A stretch of 64,000 nt of DNA from a bacterium (lineage in GTDB: Bacteria; Orphanbacterota; Orphanbacteria; Orphanbacterales; Orphanbacteraceae): NCBI GenBank assembly GCA_025782575.1, contig JALGYY010000009.1, positions 1-64,000 on the forward strand, in the 5' to 3' direction. Of the stretch, positions 8,489-17,615 are shown in pieces. The position numbers were made by a program, and so were the translations under genes. Within the stretch, counting starts at the first letter, position 1, and every line of letters starts with the position of its first letter. A model generated the notes under the pieces. It made no database searches and was not told where the DNA came from. It worked only from the letters and a program-made list of their open reading frames with translations.

Positions 8489-8689
8489 CTAGTCTTCTAC
8501 AAGCCTGTGCAGCCGCCAGGTGTTTGTGCTTGCCAGGAGAGCCGCAATCGCAGTCGTCCACATGGTCAACAGCAGCAGCCGGCTCCCCCCGGTTTCGAGA
8601 CCGATCCGGAGCGCTGCCATTTGAATCGAGAGTCCCAGGCCGAACGCGAGAATCAGGAATCGCCGAATGTCACGTGTGTCATCCATCAT
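8489..8689 (-). CDS. small membrane protein of the PadR/HAAS operon
   Basis: A 66-residue protein starting at ATGATG (8684-8689) that overlaps the end of the HAAS gene by 11 bases. Two hydrophobic helices are visible, RFLILAFGLGLSIQMAALRI and RLLLLTMWTTAIAALLAST, joined by a short polar loop. It is the third gene of the PadR-controlled operon. No family recognised; its position suggests a membrane partner of the HAAS protein. The in-frame extension upstream of 8689 lies inside the HAAS gene and is disregarded. Confidence 0.6.
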   Translation of the reverse strand: MMDDTRDIRRFLILAFGLGLSIQMAALRIGLETGGSRLLLLTMWTTAIAALLASTNTWRLHRLVED

Positions 8690-9260
8690 CTCGTGGTTTT
8701 CGGAGCGAAGCGACGAACTTTTCCAGAAGTCGGGAGGCCAGAATCCACAGGACAAAGCCCGAAACCAAAGCCACCGGAATGAACCACCAGCCCATGATCT
8801 CTTGAACTCCAGCGATACTGGTGGTATCAACAAACCCAAATATGAAGCCGCCCGATGTGGGCAGCCAGAGGCCGACCTGTTGCGGGAAGAAGGGCTTGAT
8901 CATGGCGACCGCCATCAGACCTCCGGAGATTGCGAACAGCGAGAGGAAGAAAAGGAATCCTGCCGCTGCCCAGATGCTGCGCCCCGCCAGTCGAAGACTC
9001 TGTGCGAAGAGTCTGGCGGTGCTCCCGGAAGCGAGCGCCACCGACAATTCATAGTCGTCGTGAAAGGCCCGGGCATAGGTCTCCGGTTCACCGAGTTCTG
9101 CCAGGCATGATTGCAGCGCGGTGTCACTTTCTCCGGCCCGCTCGTCCAGATGGCTCTCGAGTTCGCGGCAGATCTCCTGACGTTCCTCGACCGGTAGAGT
9201 ACCCAACGCCAGCCTCAAGCGGCGCAGGTAGGACTCGATTACTTTGCGTTTACCGTTCAT
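8679..9260 (-). CDS. HAAS (DUF1700-type) domain membrane protein
   Basis: The N-terminal about 75 residues are the HAAS signature domain: IESYLRRLRLALGTLPVEER, then ICRELESHLDE and CLAELGEPETYARAF. Two or more membrane helices follow (AAAGFLFFLSLFAISGGLMA and IPVALVSGFVLWILA). HAAS proteins are nearly always encoded with PadR regulators and are thought to sense or signal at the membrane. The start at 9260 is chosen because AGGGGA lies 6 bases upstream; this overlaps the padR-like gene by 11 bases, indicating coupled translation. Confidence 0.8.
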   Translation of the reverse strand: MNGKRKVIESYLRRLRLALGTLPVEERQEICRELESHLDERAGESDTALQSCLAELGEPETYARAFHDDYELSVALASGSTARLFAQSLRLAGRSIWAAAGFLFFLSLFAISGGLMAVAMIKPFFPQQVGLWLPTSGGFIFGFVDTTSIAGVQEIMGWWFIPVALVSGFVLWILASRLLEKFVASLRKPRDDG

Positions 9261-9597
9261 GATTTTCCCCTGCGATGAGAGCATTGAGGTTGGAAGAGAG
9301 GTCTCCCCAGACCGTCTTCATTGCTGCGAGCAACCAGCGCCCCTCGTCGGTCAGGAAGTAGTACTTGCGAGGGTGGCTGGCACCCTCGTCCTCGACCCAT
9401 CGGGAGTCGATCTTTCCCTCGCGACGCAGGCGGTTGAGGAGTGGGTAGATCGTGCCCTCCGAGATCGCCAGCCCCCTCTGATCGATCAGGACTCGGAGGA
9501 TCGCGAGGCCGTAGCTCTCCCTTGATTCGAGCAGAGCCAGCACTGCCAGCTCGGCGGCACCCTTTCTAAGCTGAGCTTTCCATACGTCCAGATTCAT
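9250..9597 (-). CDS. PadR-family transcriptional repressor
   Basis: A 115-residue winged-helix protein of the usual small PadR size. The family pattern is clear: LRKGAAELAVLALLESRESYG, then ISEGTIYPLLNRLRREGKID and the wing HPRKYYFLTDEGR. It heads a three-gene operon with a HAAS protein and a small membrane protein. A long palindrome (9616-9658) overlaps its likely promoter, so it probably represses its own operon. The inducer is unknown; PadR proteins often answer to phenolics, drugs or envelope stress. Confidence 0.92.
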   Translation of the reverse strand: MNLDVWKAQLRKGAAELAVLALLESRESYGLAILRVLIDQRGLAISEGTIYPLLNRLRREGKIDSRWVEDEGASHPRKYYFLTDEGRWLLAAMKTVWGDLSSNLNALIAGENHER

Positions 9598-9615
9598 CCT
9601 CAGTCCTATGTTTGG

Positions 9616-9658
9616 GTACTATGTAATTTCCGATATCTTGTATTACAAGATATAGTAC
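9616..9658 (-). promoter_or_regulatory. PadR operator overlapping operon promoter
   Basis: A perfect 9-base inverted repeat, ATATCTTGT (9633-9641) and ACAAGATAT (9645-9653), with a 3-base centre, is nested within an outer repeat GTACTAT (9616-9622) / ATAGTAC (9652-9658). On the minus strand a plausible -35 TTGTAA (9643-9648) and -10 TACATA (9620-9625) are 17 bases apart and sit inside the palindromes. A repressor bound here would block RNA polymerase. Confidence 0.6.
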
Positions 9659-9659
9659 A

Positions 9660-10168
9660 ACGCACTATGAATGGAGTCAACAATTAATTTGAGCTAAGCA
9701 GTGGGGGTGAGGCGGGCGACAGCCGTGGAGAGCCACCCATTTGTGCCGCGCGCACCATGAGCATCTTGTAAATCCGGACACTGTAAACCTGCCCCCGGAA
9801 TGGGAGTGGACTCAATTGCAAGGGTGGCACTTGACAGTCTGCTGACAATTGTCGCAAGGCGATTGAGACGCTTGTCGTTCTTCGTTCCTGTCTCGAGGCA
9901 GCCTTGCATGGACTCTATCTAAGTCGGCATCCAGAAAAGCGGGGGGTGTGCCTTCGAAGAGGAGAGGGGAGGATTCCCGAAGGGCCTGTCGCAGGGGATT
10001 CACGTATCACACGGCATCTGATTGCGTTCAGGGAGTTGACCCCTTGACCTGATCCAGGGTTCAGCAACTGTACGAGGCCTCACTCGATTTCGAAGGCCAT
10101 CCTATTGAGCTGACAATTACGAGCATGTTGGAATCTGAATCCAAGGATGGTTCGATCCACTTCAGCTC
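9660..10168. other. gene-free stretch
   Basis: Nothing convincing is visible on either strand. Short minus-strand frames at 9694-9909 and 9812-10003 overlap each other, lack ribosome binding sites and resemble nothing I know. Confidence 0.5.
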
Positions 10169-11320
10169 CTAGATAATCTGCTTATAAACATCGGCGTACT
10201 GACTTGCTATGTTGTCCCAGCAGTAGTCCCGCAAAATCTTCTCTCTGTTCTTTCGACCCATTTCCAGACGCAACTCGGGAGAGTTCTTCATCAGGATGAT
10301 AGCCTCTTGAATCTCCTCAACATTGGCCGGCTCCACCAGAAGACCGCCTTCCTGGTGAGTGATCAGGTCGACAATCCCACCCGTTCTTGTCCCGATAACC
10401 GGGAGGCCGCACGCCATGGCCTCTGCGAAAACCATGCCGAATGATTCGGCAAGGGAGGGCAGAATAAATAGGTCAGCGCCGTTATACAGTCTGGTCAATT
10501 CCAATCGCGGGCAGGATCCGTGAAACTCAACCCTGCCATTCAAACCTAGATCACTGCACAGCTTTTCCAACGCTTGCTTGTAGTTTCCGGTACCTACAAT
10601 GAGAAGGCGTATGTTGCCATCATCAATTCCACTCAGCGCTCTGAGAATGTGATCAATTCCCTTCCTATTGATCAGCCGGGAGACGGTAATTAGCTTAAAG
10701 GTGTCAGAAGATGCCGATGCTCCGCCGTCCGGTTTGAAGTGATCGGCTTCGATTGCATTCGATATCACTTCGATCTTTCGGTCGGGGGATGTTCTGAGGG
10801 CGGTTTGCCGAAGGCTGCTACTCAATGCAATCACGCGGCTCGCATTCGTCCAGATTCGCCTGTTGATCGATTGCAGAATCAGACCAAGGATATGTACGAC
10901 ACGATTATGCTTATCATAATGGGGAACATCCGATCCTCTGAGCGAAACAATGTAGGGCACCTTGAGAAATGACCAGGGAAGAAAGGAGAGCAATCCCGTA
11001 GGTATGCTGAAGAAATAATGCAACAGATCGTACCTCTCCTTGATTCGCAGGCTAAACAGTTTCATAGAGGCGAAAATCAGGTAGGTCAAAGCCCCCCTGA
11101 GGCCGCAGTCGTGAATTCCTTTCCTCCAGCTGATCACGCGGTAGATTCTTACTCCGTCCTTGATCTCATCTGCCTTATCACCGCGGCATCCTGACGTCAG
11201 GACAGAAACGTCATATCCCAACTTCACCAATTCTCTGGAAATATTGTGGGTAGCGTTGCCCGCACCCCCTCCAAGGGGTGGAAATTCATAATTGAGCATC
11301 AGGATCTTCTTCATCGGCAT
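10169..11320 (-). CDS. glycosyltransferase family 4
   Basis: A retaining sugar transferase of the GT-B fold, about 383 residues. The N-terminus KKILMLNYEFPPLGGGAGNA contains the acceptor-side Gly-rich loop; the C-terminal half has the nucleotide-sugar site with the EX7E-type motif FGMVFAEAMACGLPVIGTRT. It would add a sugar to a growing surface polysaccharide or glycolipid on the cytoplasmic face. ATG at 11320 (MPMKKIL) is preferred because residues start matching the family there; the frame stays open to an ATG at 11449. The gene is A+T-richer than its neighbours, suggesting separate acquisition. It is divergent from the ArnT-like gene. Confidence 0.88.
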   Translation of the reverse strand: MPMKKILMLNYEFPPLGGGAGNATHNISRELVKLGYDVSVLTSGCRGDKADEIKDGVRIYRVISWRKGIHDCGLRGALTYLIFASMKLFSLRIKERYDLLHYFFSIPTGLLSFLPWSFLKVPYIVSLRGSDVPHYDKHNRVVHILGLILQSINRRIWTNASRVIALSSSLRQTALRTSPDRKIEVISNAIEADHFKPDGGASASSDTFKLITVSRLINRKGIDHILRALSGIDDGNIRLLIVGTGNYKQALEKLCSDLGLNGRVEFHGSCPRLELTRLYNGADLFILPSLAESFGMVFAEAMACGLPVIGTRTGGIVDLITHQEGGLLVEPANVEEIQEAIILMKNSPELRLEMGRKNREKILRDYCWDNIASQYADVYKQII

Positions 11321-11463
11321 TCTCAATAATAAAGAGTCAATAAGAGTAGGGCGACCCGTATTGCCTTGGATCGATGGAACCTCGCGCCAACACCCATTAT
11401 TATAACAGTTTTTGAGCTCCTCATTCATCGGTTGTTCGCTGCTGCTCATTCCGGTAGTTTAGA

Positions 11464-13410
11464 ATGTCAATAAGTTCAAGCCCGGCAAAAGGTGGGCAGG
11501 CAATTCGTTCAAGGATTCGGCGAGTGGCTGTGAAGACTGACAACAGAGGCGACTATCGCATAACGCTGTTCCTTGTAATCATGCTCGCGTCCGCATCAGT
11601 TCTATATGCCTGGATCCTGCCTCAGCGTTGGATCACCCCGGACGAAGGGGCACACCTGATGGACGGTCGCCGCATCGTTACTGATGGATTGCCTCCGTTC
11701 AGTCTCGGCGCACGTCAGCCGGTTTACTGCTATATACTCGCTGCCTCCCAGCTAATGTTCGGAAATACACTTCTTGCCGGTCGTATCGTCGCGTTGGTCG
11801 CCACAATACTGACCGGAATCCTCCTGTTTTGCATCGGGAGGCGATTCGGCGACGGGGCGGGTCTCATAGCGACTGCCCTGTTCCTGTTCTCTCCATTGAC
11901 GCTGCATTACGCGACGGTCGTTCAAACGCAGCCATTGTCCATCCTGATCTCCTGCCTGATTGTCATGCTCGCGATCTCGAGCAGACGCGGGGCCTTTTTC
12001 GGCGCGGGGTTGCTCATCGGCTTCGGTTTCCTTGTGCGCGAGTCGGTCCTCGCCATCGCACCGGCGATCCTGATCTACATCTTCCTTGTCAGCAGCAGCA
12101 TGCGCTCGGCTCTTCGGTCTGCGTTCACGTTGTTCGCCGGATATGCCGTCGTTTGCGCTCTTGTGCTCACGTTCTATTCAAACTGGTGGGATTTTTCCGA
12201 AGTGTGGAACTCCCGGATCAACCCGCTTTATCTTCCCCAGCAAATAATAGAAAGCGTTCTGGAGCCGGACTCGGGGCGCATGGCGGCGCCGGCCAGAACT
12301 GACTCCGTACCCTCTGACACTCGTTACGGCGCCCGCTCTCTTGCAACAGGCTTCCGTTTCGCGGCGCTTTCGATTGTTCCGGGATTTTGCGCCCTCGCCT
12401 CTATCTTCGGAGGCTGGTGGAGCGGCCGGCGCCGAAAAATCATGGCGCTTCTTGCCGGCTGGATCGCATTTCTAGCAGTCATGTACGGTGGCTGGTCGGG
12501 CGATCACGGTTTTCAGCCGGGATATATGCGCGAGTTCGAACCCCCTTTGGCGATACTCGCGGCGGGTGCCATTGCTCATGCGCTGAGAACGCTATCCCGT
12601 CCATGGTGGTACAGTCCCCTGGCTGTAGCAGGGCTCCTGATAGCGGTTCTCACTCGGGCGAGCAGCTTCCCCGTCTGGCTGGAATCAGTCACTCTTGCGA
12701 TTTACGCCGGGGGGGGGATTCTTTTCGTCGACATTCTACACTCTCGGGATGGTGCCAATCGACTTGTGCTATCTGGCGGTCTCGGATTCGCGCTGCTATT
12801 AATTTTCTTTTCCAGGCGCCCGGGCGGAGTTCTGCATTCGGTGCAAGGTTCCGGTTTGTTGCTTCTCATTGGTGCAATTATTGTTTTCTTGTTGCTTCTC
12901 CTGCGCGTTGGCCGGATTCGAAACCCCGGTTCGCCCCTCTTCCTTGCGGTAACTTTCGCTTCTATTGTGTTCGCGACGATTTCCGCCATTGCGATCGGCG
13001 GATTCAATTTCCATGGGCAATGGCCGCCGGAATCAGGTGCCAGAGTGGCTCAGGTGCTGCGTAACAAGACGCCCGAGACCGGGGAAGTGATGTCAGGAGG
13101 GGTGATCTGGGAGTATCTTGCGGGCCGAAAATCATTCGGCAATCTGAACCACCCGCTCATTTTTCGTGCAATGAACAAAAGCAGATATTTAACCAAGAAG
13201 GTGCTGGAAGCATATGAAGGCAGGCCTCCCGATGCCGTTGTACTCGACGGTTATACTGACAAGACATTCCTTCAGAATCCGGATATAGCCGCAGCCGTTG
13301 CCCGCGAGTATGAACGCTACGATCCGGAGGGCACAAAACTGCCGGTTACTATCCTGCTTCGTCGGAATGAGTCACGAGCCGGGAGCGGACAATTCGATAC
13401 TTCCCGTTAG
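11464..13410 (+). CDS. ArnT/PMT-like membrane glycosyltransferase
   Basis: A 648-residue polytopic protein with about 12 hydrophobic helices. The first external loop carries ITPDEGAHL (Asp60-Glu61), the acidic pair that in GT39/GT83-type enzymes such as ArnT forms the active site. A C-terminal soluble segment follows the last helix (about 520-648), also family-like. Such enzymes transfer sugars from polyprenyl-phosphate donors outside the cytoplasmic membrane, to lipid A, proteins or glycans. Substrate unknown. Its 3' end overlaps the convergent PaaK-like gene by 62 bases. Confidence 0.82.
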   Translation: MSISSSPAKGGQAIRSRIRRVAVKTDNRGDYRITLFLVIMLASASVLYAWILPQRWITPDEGAHLMDGRRIVTDGLPPFSLGARQPVYCYILAASQLMFGNTLLAGRIVALVATILTGILLFCIGRRFGDGAGLIATALFLFSPLTLHYATVVQTQPLSILISCLIVMLAISSRRGAFFGAGLLIGFGFLVRESVLAIAPAILIYIFLVSSSMRSALRSAFTLFAGYAVVCALVLTFYSNWWDFSEVWNSRINPLYLPQQIIESVLEPDSGRMAAPARTDSVPSDTRYGARSLATGFRFAALSIVPGFCALASIFGGWWSGRRRKIMALLAGWIAFLAVMYGGWSGDHGFQPGYMREFEPPLAILAAGAIAHALRTLSRPWWYSPLAVAGLLIAVLTRASSFPVWLESVTLAIYAGGGILFVDILHSRDGANRLVLSGGLGFALLLIFFSRRPGGVLHSVQGSGLLLLIGAIIVFLLLLLRVGRIRNPGSPLFLAVTFASIVFATISAIAIGGFNFHGQWPPESGARVAQVLRNKTPETGEVMSGGVIWEYLAGRKSFGNLNHPLIFRAMNKSRYLTKKVLEAYEGRPPDAVVLDGYTDKTFLQNPDIAAAVAREYERYDPEGTKLPVTILLRRNESRAGSGQFDTSR

Positions 13411-14620
13411 ATTCGGGAGGGATTTTGTCGACAGGTACTACTGCAAGTCTCAATCCCGGCAGGAGAGGCGTGATTGTATTAAGAATCATCTCCTTCAATG
13501 AATCGTCATAACTGTCGACGGGAACAACACACACAACCACACAGGTGCGATCGTCTTGAATAAGTTGGAACTGGGCGATCCCCTGCAGCTCTTCCAGCGG
13601 ATTGATCAGGGTGTAGGGGGAGATGAGCGAGCCGTCCGGCAGAACGAAGTATTCCACGCTCCGTCCGAAACCGGGGGCCATGAGAGGGAGGGAACGCCCA
13701 CAGGAGCACGACTTCTCCAGCATGCGGCCCGTGTCTCCGATTTGATACCGGATCATCGGCATTCCGTAATTGTAAAGGGAGGTAACAAGGAGAACCCTGT
13801 CTGCATCGTCACCGCTGGTGAGCCGATCGCCCGTCTCCAGCAGAAGCCAGTCGCTGTTCAGATGGTAACCTTCCCCCCGAGGGCACTCCCAAGCGATTTC
13901 TTTCACCTCCGTGCTGCCGTAGACGTCGTACACCGGGGCGCGAAAAGCCTCCTGAATGATTCTCCTCGTCTCGCTGTTCAGCATTTCCCCGGATGTGATG
14001 ACCATGGTCGGCCTTAGAAAATCGCCTCCTTTTTCAGCCAGCATTCGAAAGTGCCCCGGGAACCCATATAGTACATGAGGCTTGTACGATCTCAGGCGAG
14101 GCAGGATCTTCTCGATCGGATCGAGCGCTGAAAAAGATATCTGCCGCTTGATCAGGCGCCTTACGGGACTGTTCCGGAAACCGGTGGCCTGGAAGAGAGC
14201 GATCCTGTGCCAGGGACGTACGCCACACGCGAAGCGCGCCCTCGCTTTCAAAAGCGTTTTCCCAATGATCCACGCTTCCGGATCAAAGAAGGTCTCGACA
14301 CTCTGGCCGGTTGATCCTGAAGAGAAAGACCGGTGCATCTTATCGGGATCCGCGCCATCGACGACAAGCTCCCGAGCATTTCGGAGATCTTCCCGCTTAG
14401 TAATGGGCAGGTGCCGCAGGTCTTCACGGCACCGGATATCATGCGGTGAAATTCCTGCGGCCGCAAATTTCTTCCGATAAAAGGGGGAATTTCGAGTGGC
14501 ATGATGGAGGAGCCGCTGGAAGCGTTGCCACTGCAGGCTGTCGAGCTCTTCCCTGGAACGCCGCTGATCACTGTTGATAGCGGGAAGGTATTTGAACAGG
14601 GTTCGGGCACTTCGAACCAT
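13349..14620 (-). CDS. PaaK/CapK-like AMP-forming ligase
   Basis: A 423-residue adenylating enzyme of the phenylacetate-CoA ligase group. Motifs: phosphate loop SFSSGSTGQSVETF (about residue 97-110), the VYDVYGSTEVKEIAWEC region, and MPMIRYQIGDTG with the hinge Asp, followed by a CSCGRSLPLM zinc-knuckle-like stretch and a small C-terminal lid ending SNGKYRIVRS. The family activates carboxylic acids as acyl-adenylates and often passes them to CoA; CapK members occur in capsule clusters. It starts 87 bases after the TonB receptor gene on the same strand and may be the last gene of that unit. Confidence 0.82.
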   Translation of the reverse strand: MVRSARTLFKYLPAINSDQRRSREELDSLQWQRFQRLLHHATRNSPFYRKKFAAAGISPHDIRCREDLRHLPITKREDLRNARELVVDGADPDKMHRSFSSGSTGQSVETFFDPEAWIIGKTLLKARARFACGVRPWHRIALFQATGFRNSPVRRLIKRQISFSALDPIEKILPRLRSYKPHVLYGFPGHFRMLAEKGGDFLRPTMVITSGEMLNSETRRIIQEAFRAPVYDVYGSTEVKEIAWECPRGEGYHLNSDWLLLETGDRLTSGDDADRVLLVTSLYNYGMPMIRYQIGDTGRMLEKSCSCGRSLPLMAPGFGRSVEYFVLPDGSLISPYTLINPLEELQGIAQFQLIQDDRTCVVVCVVPVDSYDDSLKEMILNTITPLLPGLRLAVVPVDKIPPESNGKYRIVRSRLVTHSDEAG

Positions 14621-14707
14621 TTGATCTGCTCCGCTCCCGGCGCATCACCGATCTCCTGCTGCCCGGGTCAATCACCGGGAGGGGAGGATTGCGAGCCCGC
14701 TTGTAGC

Positions 14708-16819
14708 TTACATCCTCACCCGTAGCCCGCCGTGGATCATCCTCGGCATGCCCAACTCAGTCAGACCGGTCGATGTCGGCCGAACCTCGAAGGCCTTATC
14801 CAGCAGGTTTTCGACGGAAAGAAAACTCTCTGCCCACGGCGATATCCTTCTGGATACTTGCAGGTCGACGACAAACAGGTCGTTGATTGGAAGGTCGTTG
14901 ACGTCGTTTTCGAAACGATCGCCTACAAATCGTGCCTGTACGTGAGCCGCGAAAAGGGAGGGCTTGTTGAATGAACCATTCAGCACAAAGTGATGTCGGG
15001 GTACGTGTCGAATTCGGTTCCCGACCAGGTTCGAGTCGGCCGACTCAATCAACTCGGCGTCGTCGTAAATATAGCTGCCGGTGAAACTCCAGAACGCGTG
15101 GGGAACCAGGCTGATCTCGACCTCCACTCCTCTTGTGCGAAGTCTGCCCACGTTGTTTTGCTGCCGGCAAGTGCCGTCTTCCGGCAGGAGTCCGCACGGT
15201 TCAATTACGGCGGCGGAGTCGCGGGCGACTCCCATAGTCTTCAGAGTGATCGTCCCATCCACTTCACTCCAGAATCCGGTCACTTTGGCATCAAAGAAAG
15301 AAGTGGGGCTATAGTTGAAACCGAACTCGCCGCCTACCAGGTCTTCGGGGCCGAGGTCAGCATTGCCTGCGTTAACCGTGCTGCTCCCGGTGGTCCTGTA
15401 GAGCTCACTTATGGTAGGAGCGCGAAATGCCTTGTATGTGCTCCCTCGAAGGGAGACTGAATTCGATGCGTGGTAGACGACGCCCAGGCTCGGGCTGAAG
15501 GCAGTATTGCTTACGTCGGGTGAGTTCGTCTCGCTGATCAGTTCACTGGTGCCCAGGACGCGAACGTTGGAAAAACCGCTCTTGTTTTTGATCTGATCCA
15601 GCCGGGCACCCAAGACGACATTCCAACGAATCGTCGGGGTCCAGATCTCTTGAGCGAAGACTCCACCCATGATCTGCTTACCGCCGAGCCTGCTGTCTTT
15701 AGTAAATATTTCAAATTCTCTATCCCAGCCGGTGAATTCATTGGAGCGTGAATCGCTCCACAGAAAATCAGCGCCGATCGCCAATCTGTGAATGGTCGTA
15801 AACTCTTTTGCCCACTGAAGATTCGCGCCCACTGAGACGGCACCCAGATCGTAGCGCTCAGATCGAGGAGTTTCAGATTCACGCGATCTCGCTATGGACG
15901 TGCTTACGCTGTTGCCGCTGCGAGAAGTGGAAAATAGATTAAAATTCCATTCACTACCGTCGGAAGTCCCTATATCTGCGCCGATATTATAATACCGATT
16001 GATCATTGACGACAGGGAGAGGGGTGTGCCGTTTGTCTTGTCTTCATCAGAGAAGCTCGCTCGGCCGTAGATTCGGCTGCCGGGGGCCAGTTCGAAGTCA
16101 ATGCTCCCGTTGTACGTCTCGTTGCTTAGGCTTACCCTTTCGTCTACTCGCCCCAGATCTTCCTCGCTGTATTTGAAATAGCCGTCCGTGCTGTATAGAT
16201 TCGAACCGAATGAATAAGAGACTCGTCCGTTTCGATCGGCGGCGAAGAGATCAAAATTTGAATTTCCCCTGGTTCCACCCTCTGCAAGGAAGCGAACCGT
16301 ACGCTCTGTCGGCCGTTCGGTGATAATCTGAATGACACCGCCCAGCGCTAAATTGCCCCAGATACCCGATCCTCCTCCGCGAACAACTTCTATTCGCTCG
16401 ATCGACTCAAAGGGTACGCGGCTCCAGATAATGAAGTTGCCGAACGGGTCGTTGAGGGGAATCCCGTCGAGCAGAACAAGAGTCCTGGATGTCGCCGACT
16501 GACCCACACCGCGGAGCGATACTCCCTGGATGGTCTGGCCGGATACGATGCTGCTCTGCTGTCTCAGCAGAGAAAAGCCCGGGATTTTCCGCAACAGGTG
16601 ATCCACGCGGACGGCGGCCGAGCTTTCGATGGTTTCTCGATCAACTATAGTGACATTCGCGGCGATATCCGCGGCATCCTGAGTGGAGCGAGTGGCTGTG
16701 ACGACAATCGGTCTTGCGGTCCTTGCGTCTTCATCCACCGCGCTCGCTTCATCTGCAGAGACCGTGCCAAAAATTACGCAAGAAACAATGCAAACGGATG
16801 CCATTGACAAGAATTTCAT
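14708..16819 (-). CDS. TonB-dependent outer-membrane receptor
   Basis: A 703-residue protein with a signal peptide (MKFLSMASVCIVSCVIFGTV). A plug domain spans about 35-165 (IVVTATRSTQDAADI, then VRVDHLLRKIPGFSLL, LVLLDGIPLNDPFG and IERIEVVRGGGSGIWG); a 22-strand-type barrel follows to the C-terminus. Such receptors take up scarce ligands (metal chelates, cobalamin, sugars, aromatics) using TonB energy. Ligand unknown. GGAGG lies 6 bases before the ATG, which is 16 bases after the ABC permease gene, so receptor and importer are likely co-transcribed and handle the same substrate. The last residues (GLRVRM) lack the usual terminal Phe. Confidence 0.92.
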   Translation of the reverse strand: MKFLSMASVCIVSCVIFGTVSADEASAVDEDARTARPIVVTATRSTQDAADIAANVTIVDRETIESSAAVRVDHLLRKIPGFSLLRQQSSIVSGQTIQGVSLRGVGQSATSRTLVLLDGIPLNDPFGNFIIWSRVPFESIERIEVVRGGGSGIWGNLALGGVIQIITERPTERTVRFLAEGGTRGNSNFDLFAADRNGRVSYSFGSNLYSTDGYFKYSEEDLGRVDERVSLSNETYNGSIDFELAPGSRIYGRASFSDEDKTNGTPLSLSSMINRYYNIGADIGTSDGSEWNFNLFSTSRSGNSVSTSIARSRESETPRSERYDLGAVSVGANLQWAKEFTTIHRLAIGADFLWSDSRSNEFTGWDREFEIFTKDSRLGGKQIMGGVFAQEIWTPTIRWNVVLGARLDQIKNKSGFSNVRVLGTSELISETNSPDVSNTAFSPSLGVVYHASNSVSLRGSTYKAFRAPTISELYRTTGSSTVNAGNADLGPEDLVGGEFGFNYSPTSFFDAKVTGFWSEVDGTITLKTMGVARDSAAVIEPCGLLPEDGTCRQQNNVGRLRTRGVEVEISLVPHAFWSFTGSYIYDDAELIESADSNLVGNRIRHVPRHHFVLNGSFNKPSLFAAHVQARFVGDRFENDVNDLPINDLFVVDLQVSRRISPWAESFLSVENLLDKAFEVRPTSTGLTELGMPRMIHGGLRVRM

Positions 16820-16835
16820 TAGCTACCTCCGGGGT

Positions 16836-17615
16836 TTATGTTCGGGTCTTGGAATCCCAAGGCACGAACCGGCTTAACAAAAATTGAACAAAAAGACGAA
16901 TACTGATTCCGACCGCAGCGGCCGTAACAATAGTGGCGTAAAGTTCTTCGATTCTCAGGGTCTGCCAGGCCATCCATATAAGGGTTCCGATTCCCTTGTC
17001 GGCCAGAAGAAGCTCCACTGCCAGACTGATTGACAGTGAGACGTTCAGACCAAGCCGCACGCCTGCGAGTATGAACGGAGTCGCTCCTGGCAGCACCACG
17101 CGGCGGAGTACCTGTAACCGGCTCGCCCCGCAATTCTGAGCGACGTCAAAGTAAATCGGATGGATCTGCCTGACCCCGGCCATGGTGTTGATCAACATCG
17201 GGAAAAAGGATGCGACCGCAACAACAATGGTCCTGGAGACAAATCCGATGCCGAATATAATCATGATTATCGGTAGCGACGAAATCTTGGGAACAGGATG
17301 AAGGGCCGCAATAAAGGGGTCAAAGATTCGGCGAACGGGTAGCGACCACCCCATCATCATACCGAGAATCATGCCCGGTATGCCTCCCAGCACAAATCCG
17401 GTGAGGAGGCGGGTGACGGTTGCGGCAAGATGCTCGAGCAGGGCCCCTTCGGTCGTCATCCTATAGAGCGTTGAGACCACCACCGTCGGCGGCGGAAAAA
17501 AGAGAGACGGGAGAATCTCCATCCGTGTAATGAACTCGAGGCAGCCGAGCGTTGCGATAAGAATGACGGGCGGGATGATCAGGAGCGTTTTCTCTCCCAT
17601 CTCATGCCGGCTCAT
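16836..17615 (-). CDS. ABC transporter permease, NitT/TauT (SsuC-like) family
   Basis: A 259-residue inner-membrane permease with about six helices. The cytoplasmic coupling-loop motif that docks the ATPase is seen around PIYFDVAQNCGASRLQVLRR. FFPPPTVVVSTL near the N-terminus is also typical of SsuC/TauC permeases. Its start overlaps the ATPase stop by 4 bases. Families of this type import sulfonates, nitrate, taurine, thiamine precursors or aromatic acids; the sequence does not decide which. Confidence 0.9.
   Translation of the reverse strand: MSRHEMGEKTLLIIPPVILIATLGCLEFITRMEILPSLFFPPPTVVVSTLYRMTTEGALLEHLAATVTRLLTGFVLGGIPGMILGMMMGWSLPVRRIFDPFIAALHPVPKISSLPIIMIIFGIGFVSRTIVVAVASFFPMLINTMAGVRQIHPIYFDVAQNCGASRLQVLRRVVLPGATPFILAGVRLGLNVSLSISLAVELLLADKGIGTLIWMAWQTLRIEELYATIVTAAAVGISIRLFVQFLLSRFVPWDSKTRT

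Noticed and set aside
9694-10003. Short minus-strand frames of 71 and 63 codons
   Set aside because: They overlap each other, lack ribosome binding sites and show no recognisable protein pattern.
12387-13064. A 225-codon open frame on the + strand inside the ArnT-like gene
   Set aside because: Out of frame with the membrane glycosyltransferase; Arg/Ser/Cys-rich with no family pattern.
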